A stretch of 64,000 nt of DNA from JAFAGX01 sp035624215 (GTDB lineage Bacteria; Acidobacteriota; Terriglobia; Terriglobales; Acidobacteriaceae), in NCBI GenBank assembly GCA_035624215.1, contig DASPRY010000080.1, forward strand, positions 1 to 64,000, in the 5' to 3' direction. The translations under genes were made by a program, and so were the position numbers. The notes under the pieces are model-generated. The model ran no database searches. It saw nothing but the letters and a program-made list of their open reading frames with translations, and was not told the DNA's origin. Positions 25,253 through 34,942 of this stretch are shown in pieces (position 1 is the stretch's first letter; every line of letters starts with the position of its first letter).

Positions 25253-28200
25253 ATGAGAGGATTCCATAAGTCCGGACAGCGGAACGTCGAAGGTGCGTTC
25301 ATTCCACGGGCGTTTTTTTGCGTCTTTCTGGTCATGCTTTTTGCGACTCTACTGTCGCACACGGCAGCGGCAACGATTAGTTACGTGCAGGTAAACTCTA
25401 GCGTCACGAAAAATACTGGCACGCTGTCGGCAGCTTACAGTTCTGTGCAAACCGCTGGAGACATGAACATCGTGGTCATCGGCTGGGACAGCGGCTCAAT
25501 CACAGTCTCGTCCGTAACCGACAGCAAGGGTAACAGCTACAAGCTGGCGGCGAGCTATTCCAACTCGTCGGTGGGTATCGCCCAGTCCATTTACTACGCC
25601 AGCAATATCGTCGCCGCAGCAGCGGGCGCGAACACTATAACTGTGAAGCTCAGTGGCAGCACGGGTTATCCCGACCTGCGCATTCTGGAATATTCCGGTG
25701 TAAACACGCTGGACAAGACGGCCTCGGGCGAGGGGACCGCCACCACGGCCAGCAGCGGCTCGGTCACTACCACGCAGGCCAGCGAGTTGCTGTTCGGCGC
25801 CTGCTACAACTTCGGTACTACCAACGGCCCGGGCAGCGGCTTCACGCAACGGATACTTACCGGAGACAGCGATAACGCGGAAGATGAGGTGGTCTCGGCC
25901 ACGGGATCCTACGCGGCGACCGCTTCAGTGAGTGGCGGCAGCGGCAACAACTGGGTGATGCAACTAGCCACGTTCTACTCAAACGCAACCGGAGGAACTC
26001 CGCCGGCACCGACCAATCTCACAGCGACTGTCGCATCTTCGAGCCAGATCAACTTGAGCTGGACCGGCTCAACCGGCGCCACCAGCTACAACGTGCTGCG
26101 CTCGACTACCAGCGGCGCGCCGTATAGTCAAATCGCCAGCGGAGTGACCACGGCCAGCTATTCAAATACCGGTCTATCCAGCGGAACCACGTATTACTAC
26201 GTCGTGCAGGCGGTCAACAGCAGCGGCACTAGCGGAAACTCCAACCAGGCGTCAGCCACGACCGTACCCGCGGCACCCACGGGACTGACGGCGACCACTG
26301 CATCTTCTACGCAGATCAATCTGAGCTGGACGGCCTCCACGGGCGCAACCAGCTACAACATCCTAAGCTCGACCACAAATGGCGGACCTTACAGTCAAAT
26401 TGCCGGCGGCGTGACCACGACCAGCTACTCGAACACCGGGCTGACAGCTTCCACCACCTATTATTATGTGGTCCAGGCAGTAGACAGCGGCGGCACCAGC
26501 GCCAACTCAAGTCAAGCCTCCGCCACAACCTCGGCTTCTTCCTGCTCGGCCGTACCCAGTGCTCCGACCGGGCTCGCCGCCTCGGGCACGACCAGCTCGA
26601 GTACAACCCTGAGTTGGACGGCGGTCACCCCACCCACCAACTGCACCATCAGCAGCTACACGGTGCTGGAGGGCGGGACCGCGATCGCAACCACGTCCAG
26701 CACGTCTTACTCGGTGACCGGACTGTCGGCTTCGACGACGTACACCTTCACCGTTGAAGCAACGGATGCTGATGGCACTTCGGGGGCAAGTTCTCCGCTG
26801 AACGTGACCACGTCAGCCGCAACGGGCGCGACCTATTATGTGGCTCCGCCTCCGACCGGAAGCAACTCGAACCCAGGCACGTCCTCCAGTGCGCCCTGGG
26901 CCACCATTTCGTACGCCGCCAGTCAGGTTGCACCGGGTGACACGGTGCTGGTGGCCGCTGGAACCTATAACGAGAGCGTGCCCGTCACCATTTCGGGAAC
27001 ATCCTCGGCGCCCGTTATCTTTAACGGGCAAGGCGTAGCCATTGTGGATGGCACAGGAGTTGCCTGCTGCACCTCGCCGTCGTTCGTTTCCAGCAATGCC
27101 TTCGTGGGCGGCAACACGCAGGGGCTGTTTACCATCGGCGCCTCGGCTGGTTTGAATTACGTGACCATCGAAGGCTTCACTATCCAAAATTACAAAACCT
27201 CGAGCACATCAGACGTCCCCGCCGGAGTCATGATTGTCGGCGGTGGAACCGGAATTGTCGTAACCAACAACACCATTCAGAACATCCAAAGCACGGCAAA
27301 ACAGTCGAAAAGTGCGGGCCCGAACGCTTATGGAATCGGGGTTTTCGGAACCAGCTCCACTCCACTCAGCGTGACCGTAACGCACAACACGGTCACTGGC
27401 TGTCTGACCGGAGAGAGCGAAACCACCACGTACAACGGCAACGTGCAGAACTTCGTTGTCGCTTATAACACCATCTACAACAATGACAACATCGGGATGG
27501 ACGCCATCGGTTTCGAGGGAACCGGCCCGACCGGCTCCGACCAAGCGACTAACGGCGATGTTTATGGCAATGTCATTTACAACAACAGCGCCATTAACAA
27601 TCCTGGAGAACAGGGCGGCGGCCAAGACGGCGGGTACGATGAGGATGGCCTATACTGCGACGGCTGCACGCAGGTGGTGTTCGAACGCAACCTGGTTTAT
27701 GCGAATGATATCGGGATCGAGGCCGCCAGCGAAATCGGCGGTGACAACTCCAGCAATGTCATCATTCGCAACAACCTGGTTTACGGTTCCAACTATGTGG
27801 GCATTACGGTGGGCGGCTACAGCTCATCAGCGTGCTCGGGCGACTGTGGCGGCGGAGGCAGCGAAAATATCACCATCGTGAATAACAGTCTGTACAGCAA
27901 CACGATGAACACCAGCTCCCAGGCCGGCGAGTTCCAGGTCCAATACCGGGCCAGCGGTATTGTCTTCGAGAATAACATCGCCTACGCCGGCTCCGACGGA
28001 TTGCTCCTCTACGGAATTACATCCGGGGAAGGGGTGACCCTTAACTACAACGACTACTACACCACTGCCTCGACACCGACGTTCCAGTTGCAGGGGACCA
28101 GCTACTCCTCGTTCTCGTCCTACCAGTCCGGAAGCGGCCAGGACAAGAATTCCGTCTTTGCAAATCCCGACTTTGTTACTCTGCCCACTTGCTCGGCGAG

Positions 28201-28444
28201 CGGGTATACGCCACCCGGAGGATACAGCTCGACAAAGGCCTCCAGCTGCTCGTCAGCAGGAAACCTGGACCTTGCGTCCGGTTCTCCAGCCCTCAACACG
28301 GGCAACACGGCTTTGGGTACGCCGTCCGGGTCTGGCTGGAGTTCGTACGAGGAATCGGAGCCCTTCGTTGGCTCGTCTGACTACGCGGGAAATGCACGCA
28401 TCAACAGCAGCGGAGAAATCAACATCGGAGCCTACGAACAGTAG
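25253..28444 (+). CDS. Secreted Fn3 / parallel beta-helix protein
   Basis: A large exported protein of 1063 residues. The signal peptide (AFFCVFLVMLFATLLSHTAAA) is preceded by a long positively charged region. Residues of about 40-245 form a beta-rich domain (YVQVNSSVTKNTGT). Three fibronectin type III repeats follow at about 250-335, 337-425 and 432-523, each with LSWTxSTGATSYN-like and YYYVVQAV-like strands. From about 525 the sequence is a right-handed parallel beta-helix: YYVAPPPTGSNSNPGTSS, GDTVLVAAGTYNESVPV, then many NNTI/NNLVY-type turns. This architecture suggests a surface polysaccharide lyase or adhesin; no catalytic residues can be assigned. Confidence 0.85.
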   Translation: MRGFHKSGQRNVEGAFIPRAFFCVFLVMLFATLLSHTAAATISYVQVNSSVTKNTGTLSAAYSSVQTAGDMNIVVIGWDSGSITVSSVTDSKGNSYKLAASYSNSSVGIAQSIYYASNIVAAAAGANTITVKLSGSTGYPDLRILEYSGVNTLDKTASGEGTATTASSGSVTTTQASELLFGACYNFGTTNGPGSGFTQRILTGDSDNAEDEVVSATGSYAATASVSGGSGNNWVMQLATFYSNATGGTPPAPTNLTATVASSSQINLSWTGSTGATSYNVLRSTTSGAPYSQIASGVTTASYSNTGLSSGTTYYYVVQAVNSSGTSGNSNQASATTVPAAPTGLTATTASSTQINLSWTASTGATSYNILSSTTNGGPYSQIAGGVTTTSYSNTGLTASTTYYYVVQAVDSGGTSANSSQASATTSASSCSAVPSAPTGLAASGTTSSSTTLSWTAVTPPTNCTISSYTVLEGGTAIATTSSTSYSVTGLSASTTYTFTVEATDADGTSGASSPLNVTTSAATGATYYVAPPPTGSNSNPGTSSSAPWATISYAASQVAPGDTVLVAAGTYNESVPVTISGTSSAPVIFNGQGVAIVDGTGVACCTSPSFVSSNAFVGGNTQGLFTIGASAGLNYVTIEGFTIQNYKTSSTSDVPAGVMIVGGGTGIVVTNNTIQNIQSTAKQSKSAGPNAYGIGVFGTSSTPLSVTVTHNTVTGCLTGESETTTYNGNVQNFVVAYNTIYNNDNIGMDAIGFEGTGPTGSDQATNGDVYGNVIYNNSAINNPGEQGGGQDGGYDEDGLYCDGCTQVVFERNLVYANDIGIEAASEIGGDNSSNVIIRNNLVYGSNYVGITVGGYSSSACSGDCGGGGSENITIVNNSLYSNTMNTSSQAGEFQVQYRASGIVFENNIAYAGSDGLLLYGITSGEGVTLNYNDYYTTASTPTFQLQGTSYSSFSSYQSGSGQDKNSVFANPDFVTLPTCSASGYTPPGGYSSTKASSCSSAGNLDLASGSPALNTGNTALGTPSGSGWSSYEESEPFVGSSDYAGNARINSSGEINIGAYEQ

Positions 28445-28471
28445 AGCCCATCGGATGTTCTGAGTTCGTGA

Positions 28472-28496
28472 GGGCGCGGCTTCCAGCCGCGCCCTT
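28472..28496 (+). terminator. Strong hairpin terminator
   Basis: GGGCGCGGC at 28472-28480 and GCCGCGCCC at 28486-28494 form a perfect 9-bp GC-rich stem with a 5-base loop, followed only by TT. It lies 27 bases after the beta-helix gene stop. The short T-tail means it may act as a weak terminator or as an intergenic repeat. Confidence 0.55.
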
Positions 28497-28530
28497 CGAA
28501 GTCTAGAATGAGCTGGCGGAGGATAAGGTC

Positions 28531-29589
28531 GTGCGTTTCCAGCGCGTGGCGGGTCTTCTGATTGCCAGCCTGGCCTGGGGCCAAGCCGCCCCATCGCCCG
28601 TCCCCGCCGCGGCCACTACCGGCCCCGAAACAGAAGTTGCTCCCGATGATGCGGTGATTACGATCAATGGTTTCTGCCCCGACGGCCCGGAGCCGAGCGC
28701 CGCCTGCAAAACCGTTATCACTCGTGCGCAATTCGAAAAGCTCACCGACGCTCTCGATCCGGACATGCCGCTGTCCGTTCGCTTGAAGGTGGCAAATGCT
28801 TATGCGCGGAACCTGCGAATGGCTGCGGCAGCAGAGAAACGAGGCCTCGACAAGACTCCGGCGTTTAATGAAGAAATGCGTTACGCCCGCCTGCAACTGC
28901 TTTCGCAGGATCTGCGCCGCGCACTACAAGAGGACGCCAACAATATCAGCGACGCTGATCTTGAGAACTATTACAAAAGGAATGAATCTTCCTTCGAGCA
29001 GGCGACCGTCGCGCGGATTTTCATCCCCAACGCAAGGCAAAAGACGTCGGCTGCAGTCTCGAAAGCCGATGTAACGCCGAATGCGTTGCAACCGGACGCG
29101 GCGCAGAAGAAGGCCGATCAAGAGGCGATGGCGCAGCTCGCCACCGACCTCCGCGCCCGCGCTGCGAATGGCGAAGATCCCGATAAGCTACAAATCGAGG
29201 CTTACACTGCTGCTGGAATTCCGGGAACCCACCCCAATACGAGAATGGAGAAGGTACGGCGCGAGAACTTGCCTCCAAGCCATGAGAAGGTGATGAATCT
29301 GAGACCGGGAGAGACTTCCGAGGTGATCTCCGATCCCGGTAGCGCCGGAGCTCACTTCATCTACATAATGATCAGCAAGGAAACCTTAACGCTGGACGCG
29401 GTGAAAACGGAAATCCGTACGCAGATCTCGAGCCAGCGCTTTCGCGACAGCTTGAATCAGTTTTTGGGAGATGTCGTCTATAGCGATACTTACTTCAATC
29501 CGCCCTCGGCGCGGCAGGCCACGGCGCACCGACATCAGAAAAACAGGAAGACCGAGCAACCTGCCCAGCCTGCCGACGAGCGCAACTAA
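28531..29589 (+). CDS. Exported parvulin-type peptidyl-prolyl isomerase
   Basis: A 352-residue SurA/PrsA-like protein. A short signal sequence (RVAGLLIASLAWGQAA) leads to a chaperone-type helical region (ITRAQFEKLTDALDP, LKVANAYARNLRMAAAAEKRG). The region from about 160 to 290 resembles a divergent rotamase domain, with YYKRNESSFEQATVARIFIP, NLRPGETSEVISDPGSAGAH and FIYIMISKE. The tail is basic and low-complexity. It would help fold secreted or outer membrane proteins, of which several are encoded here. The start is GTG. Cysteines in ITINGFCPDGPEPSAACK could form an export-dependent disulfide. Confidence 0.75.
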   Translation: MRFQRVAGLLIASLAWGQAAPSPVPAAATTGPETEVAPDDAVITINGFCPDGPEPSAACKTVITRAQFEKLTDALDPDMPLSVRLKVANAYARNLRMAAAAEKRGLDKTPAFNEEMRYARLQLLSQDLRRALQEDANNISDADLENYYKRNESSFEQATVARIFIPNARQKTSAAVSKADVTPNALQPDAAQKKADQEAMAQLATDLRARAANGEDPDKLQIEAYTAAGIPGTHPNTRMEKVRRENLPPSHEKVMNLRPGETSEVISDPGSAGAHFIYIMISKETLTLDAVKTEIRTQISSQRFRDSLNQFLGDVVYSDTYFNPPSARQATAHRHQKNRKTEQPAQPADERN

Positions 29590-29773
29590 CGAGCACATAA
29601 AAACCATCCGTTATCGGGGTACGTTCCTAATCTTCCTGTCTGTCATTTAGTCATCTCCTCCCTGTGTAAATTCAAATTAGGACACTACCTTTACCGGGCT
29701 TTCATTTGCTTGTAACAATTCGGCGGTATTCTCGTGGTTCCTCATTTTCTACTCATGATGTCCGCGGGGAATC

Positions 29774-32700
29774 ATGATGACGAAGCCATCCGGCCGCTCA
29801 CGCTCTCGGACACCCGTTCTGCGAGCCGAAATCGTATTCATTCTCCTGGTTCCGAGTCTCTTTGCGCAGGTCTCAACCACATCATTACGAGGGATCGTCA
29901 CTGACCCGGCCGGAGCGGTTATCAGAGGCGTGCAGATGACGCTTGTGAATCCCGATATGGGGGTTACTCGAAATGTAACCACCAACGATCATGGCGAATA
30001 TCAGTTCCTCGAGGTGCCCCCTGGCACTTACACACTCTCCGCCTCTGCAGCTGGCTTTGCTACCAAACGCAAGGAGAGTTTCGTGCTGCTGGTGAATACA
30101 CCGGCCAAGTTGGACTTTACGCTAGCGGTCGGGAGGGCGGATACAGTGGTGGAGGTTCATGATGAAGCGCCCGCCGTCAATACAGTAGACGCGACTTTGG
30201 GCAACCCATTTGACTCGCGGCAAATCGAGGCTCTGCCCTCCGAGGGCCGCAATGCGGTCGAGCTCCTGAGTCTGCAGGCCGGCGTGGCCTATGTTGGCAC
30301 AAATGCGAATACCGATGCAGATTCGCGCGGAGGCGCGGTCAATGGCGCAAGAAGCGATCAGACTAACGTCACTGCCGACGGCCTCGATAACAATGACCAG
30401 CTCCTCGGTTACGCGTTTACCGGCGCATTGCGAATCCCCATGGATTCGCTTGAAGAATTTCGCGTGACGACTACAAATGCCAATGCCGATTCCGGCCGTT
30501 CTTCTGGCGCGCAGGTTTCTCTTGTTACAAAAAGCGGCACCAACCAATTTCATGGCAGTGCTTATGAGTACAACCGCACGCTTTTGGGCGCAGCCAACGA
30601 TTGGTTTAATAAGGAAGCACAACTGACGAGCGGTTTGCCCAACAAACCCGGTGAGTTGATACGCAATACCTTCGGCGCTGCCGTCGGAGGACCGATCATC
30701 AGAGACCGTTTGTTTTTCTTCGCTAATTACGAAGGGCAGCGTTCACGGGAAGCAGTGCAGACCACTCAGTCTGTCCCGAGTGCCAACTTGCGGCAAGGCA
30801 TTGTGAGTTACGTCGCTCAAGATGGCAGCATCGTGAGCTTGACACCGTCTGAGATAAAGAGCCTGGATCCGGGTTGTTTGACCAGTGGGACTTGCCCCAA
30901 CGGAAACGGCGTCAGCCAGGCGGTGTTGAATTTGTGGAACGGGAAAGAGGCGTTCCCCGACGGAACCCCAATCCCAGCGTTTCCGCTTCCCAATACAAAT
31001 ACAGCTAGCGGTGCTGATGGGTTAAACATTCTGGGCTACACTTTCGCGGCCCCTCAACCCACCAACTTGAACACTTTTCTGGCAAAGTTGGATTACAACC
31101 TGACCGCAAATGGAACTCATCGACTGTTCCTGCGTGGGAATCTCCAGAACGACCGCACTCTCGACGCTCCGAACTTTCCCGGCGAGCCGCCTAGCCAGGT
31201 TCTGCACAACAACAGCAAAGGGCTGGCCGTGGGATACACGGCTGTGCTGGGCAATAAGCTGGTTAATAATTTCCGGTACGGTTTTGTCCGCCAGGGTCTG
31301 GGTGATACCGGGCCGAATCCCTACTCCAACATCGAATTCTGGAACCTTACCGATCAGGTGTCGTTTGCCCGCACGGTCAACGTGAATGTTCCCGTGAATC
31401 AGTTTGTGGACGATGTTAGCTGGACGCACGGACAACACACGCTGGAATTTGGCGGAAATTGGCGGATTCTGAACGACAACCGCAATTCCAACGCGCAGAA
31501 TTTCTTTACAGGCGAAGTGCATCCTGATTGGCTGCTTAACGGCGGAATCGCATTTACGGGACAGGACCTCGACCCAGCAAACGATCCGGCCTTTCCGGTA
31601 ATGAGTCAGACGTTTCGTTATTCCTACGATGCAGCCGTAGCTAACGTCACTGGAATCCTTGGCTCGATCCAGGCGATTTACAACGAGAACAAATCAGGAG
31701 AATTCTTGCCGACGGGCGCCCTCGTGCCTCGTCACTTCAAGTCCAATGAAGCTGAGTTTTATGCGCAAGATGCGTGGCATGTGAAGAGTAACCTTCAGCT
31801 CACGTTCGGTGTTCGCTACACGTTGCTGCAAACTCCGTACGAGACCGATGGGAACCAAGTCTCGCCCACGCCGAGCCTGTCTTCATTTTTTGCGGGTAGA
31901 ACGGCGGCAATGAATCTGGGTGAGATCTACCGACCCGTCATTTCCTTCGCCCTCAGCGGACAGGCTAACGGCCGAGCCCCTTAGTGGACCCCGGACTACA
32001 AAGACATTGCTCCCCGGCTCGCTTTTGCCTATTCGCCGTCGTCAACCAATCAATTCTGGGGGAAGCTGCTGGGTTCTAGCGGCAAAACTTCAATCCGTGG
32101 AGGCTATGGAATTTATTATGACCATTTCGGCGAGGGGGTGGTCAACAGTTTTGATCGCGAGGGAGCATTCGGCCTTACCACGTACTTGATAAATCCATCC
32201 GGAGTGCTGACCACCGATTGCGCCCAGAGGTTCGTGAGTTTGACCAGTATTCCCAATGGCGCGCCCGGAGGGCCCAATTGCACTGCCGTCCCGGAACTGC
32301 AGCCGGAGCCAAAGCCCGGTTTTCCGTTCACACCGCCGGGAATGGGCGCTAACGGCAGTTTCGCCCTCGCTTGGGGAATCGACAATTCGATGAAAACACC
32401 GTACTCGCACGTGGTCGATCTCTCCATTACGCGGGAACTTCCACGGCGTTTTGTCGTCGAGCTGTCGTATGTAGGCCGTTTCGGCCGGCGGCTGCTGCAA
32501 GAAGTGGATATGGCTGAACCGGTCGACATGAAGGACCCCAAGTCCGGAATGACGTATTTTCAGGCTGCCACAATGCTAGCGAAATACGCGATGGCCAACA
32601 CGCCAGAGAGCAGCGTGAATAAGATTCCGTTCTGGGAGGATTTTTTTCCGGGCGCGGCGGGTGAGTCAGGTTATGCCCCCGGCATTCCAGGCAATCCAAC

Positions 32701-33667
32701 CGCAACTCAGAATATCTACGATCTCTACTACGCAGACAATCCCAACTTCGTTTATGCATTGTATTCCCTGGATGTTCCCTTTGGTGGTGCTTGTTTCCCC
32801 GCGTGCTCTACGCTCGGGCCGTATGCATTCTGGGACGATCAGTTCTCCTCCATGTACGCCTGGCGAACCACCGGTATCAGCAACTACAACGCCTTTCAAG
32901 CCATGTTGCGACGGCATGCAGGTGGAGTGGAATTCGATCTGAATTACACATACTCGAAATCTCTCGATGACAATTCCAACGCAGAGCGCGTGAACGAATA
33001 CGAAAACGGGAACGGTGCAGGCAGCGCCAGCGCGGTTGCTTATAGCGGGCAGGTGATAAACTCCTGGCAGCTCAATGGACTCTATGGCCCGTCAGACTAC
33101 GACACAACTCATCAGATTAATGCCAACTGGGTTTATGGCCTGCCGTTTGGAAGCGGCAAGCAGTTTGGCGGAGGATGGAACAGGGGAGAAGACGCCCTGT
33201 TAGGTGGTTGGCAAATCTCCGGATTAACTCGCTGGACCAGTGGCTATCCTTTCAGCATTTCTACTTACGCTTTCGCCACCAGTTACGAGCAGGATGGCCG
33301 AGCAGTGCTTTTGGGGGCTACGCCGCAGACCGGCGTATCGATTCAAAACGGCGTGCCGAATGTCTTCAAAGAAGGACCAGCGGCTGTGAATGCGTTTCGC
33401 TTTGCTTATCCCGGAGAAGCCGGGCAGCGCAACAACCTCCGCGGCCCGGGGTACTTTGGCGTCGACATGAGTCTCGCCAAATCCTGGAAGCTCACCGAAT
33501 CACAGGGGCTCCGCTTTTCCTGGGATGTCTTCAATGTAACTAACGCCGTTCGTTTCGACGATGGTACCTTAAATCAGTACCTGCTCTATGGCACCACGCT
33601 CGGAAATTTCACTCAGACCCTGACCAAGCCGCGAGTGATGCAATTTGGCTTGCGCTACAGCTTCTGA
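29774..33667 (+). pseudogene. Oar-like TonB-dependent receptor with internal amber codon
   Basis: A TonB-dependent receptor of the Oar type: signal peptide, carboxypeptidase-regulatory-like domain (TTSLRGIVTDPAGAVIRGVQ), plug (GNPFDSRQIEALPSEGRNAV) and a long barrel ending in KPRVMQFGLRYSF. The open frame ends at TAG 31982-31984 after 736 residues, yet the same frame continues at once with WTPDYKDIAPRLAFAYSPSS and stays open to 33667. Total length would be 1297 residues, typical of the family. A single base change (for example TTG to TAG) explains it. Without suppression the barrel is cut and the receptor non-functional. It is followed by a phosphatase-like gene 13 bases later. Confidence 0.8.
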
Positions 33668-33680
33668 AGACGGAGGGCAA

Positions 33681-34802
33681 TTGAAGGGCAAGCTGCGGTT
33701 TCTTGCCGTCCTGGGTATATTCTTCACCTTTTTGGCCTGGCCCCTCTGGGCGCAGCTCAAGACACGAAATGTTGTTCTCATCGTCAGTGATGGCCTGCGT
33801 TGGCAGGAAGTCTTCACCGGCACCGATCCAAGCCTATTGGACGAGAAAAACGGCGGGATTTGGGCAAGCCCTGAAAAACTCCGCCACGAATTCTGGAGCG
33901 AAGACATTGATCACCGCCGGGAGATGCTTTTCCCGTTTCTATGGGCCGTTGTCGCCAAACAGGGCCAAATCTTTGGCAACCAGAACAAAGGCAGCGTCGC
34001 CCGCGTCACCAACGGCCAGGCATTCTCTTATCCCGGCTATAACGAAATGCTCACTGGCCATCCTGATCCGCGTATCGACAGCAACGAGTTTGGGCCGAAC
34101 CCGAACGTCACGGTCTTTGAGTGGATGAACCAGCTTTCCGAATTCCAGGGCAAGGTTGCAGTTTTTGCAACCTGGGACGTTTTCAAGAGTATTTTCAACC
34201 AGCCCCGCAGCCGGCTCATCATGCAGGTTGGGTGGGACCTCCCGGAAAAAGGAAATCTCACGCCGCGGCAAGAACTACTGAACGAGCTATATCGCACCAC
34301 CACGCGACTTGATGATGAAGATGTTTGGGATTCATTTGTGCAGATTCCACTCGTAGATTATGTGAGGTCGTCTCATCCTCGCCTGTTGTTCGTAGGCTAT
34401 GGCGAAACCGATAATTGGGCCCACTCCGGACGTTACGATCTGGTGCTGGAAAGCGCGCATCAGTTCGATCAATTTGTCCGGCAACTGTGGGAAACGATGC
34501 AGGCCATGCCAGAATATCGAGGTCAAACGACTTTCATCATCACGACCGATCACGGTCGAGGCAGCGGCCTAGAAGAGTGGCAGGAACACGGGGTACGAGA
34601 AAAAGGATCAGAGAACATCTGGATCGCCGTGATGGGGCCGGACACCGAGGCTTTAGGCGAACGCTCCAACATCCCGCCGGTTACTCAGTCTCAGATAGCG
34701 GCAAGCATCGCCGGACTCCTCGGCAAGGATTTTCGCCTCGCATTCCCGGAAGCTGCAGCTCCGCTTCCCGCCGTTCCTTCGCCGTCTACACGGAAGCCAT
34801 AA
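33681..34802 (+). CDS. Alkaline phosphatase / sulfatase superfamily protein
   Basis: An exported metalloenzyme of 373 residues in the alkaline phosphatase-like fold. After a signal segment (LRFLAVLGIFFTFLAWPLWAQ) come NVVLIVSDGLRWQEVFTG (first metal Asp), ARVTNGQAFSYPGYNEMLTG (nucleophile region), GYGETDNWAHSGRYD (Asp and His) and FIITTDHGRGSG (Asp-His). This arrangement is typical of nucleotide phosphodiesterase or phosphoglycerol-transferase-like enzymes. TTG at 33681 after GGAGGG is the preferred start. It directly follows the TonB receptor, suggesting release of phosphate or sulfate from an imported compound. Confidence 0.8.
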   Translation: MKGKLRFLAVLGIFFTFLAWPLWAQLKTRNVVLIVSDGLRWQEVFTGTDPSLLDEKNGGIWASPEKLRHEFWSEDIDHRREMLFPFLWAVVAKQGQIFGNQNKGSVARVTNGQAFSYPGYNEMLTGHPDPRIDSNEFGPNPNVTVFEWMNQLSEFQGKVAVFATWDVFKSIFNQPRSRLIMQVGWDLPEKGNLTPRQELLNELYRTTTRLDDEDVWDSFVQIPLVDYVRSSHPRLLFVGYGETDNWAHSGRYDLVLESAHQFDQFVRQLWETMQAMPEYRGQTTFIITTDHGRGSGLEEWQEHGVREKGSENIWIAVMGPDTEALGERSNIPPVTQSQIAASIAGLLGKDFRLAFPEAAAPLPAVPSPSTRKP

Positions 34803-34942
34803 CCGCCACCGGCTCGTGGTCGGAGACTCTCGGCAAATGCCAAATTGATACGCTAACATTTGCCCAAGTTCCAAAAAATCCATCCTAAGTATCGAAATTC
34901 TCGATTGTACTTTCGTCTCAGATGCCGGGTAGAAAATGATAG

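Noticed and set aside
25253..28444. Repeated Fn3 segments as a CRISPR-like or tandem DNA repeat array
   Set aside because: The repeats are protein-level Fn3 modules with diverged DNA; there are no regular identical repeats with spacers.
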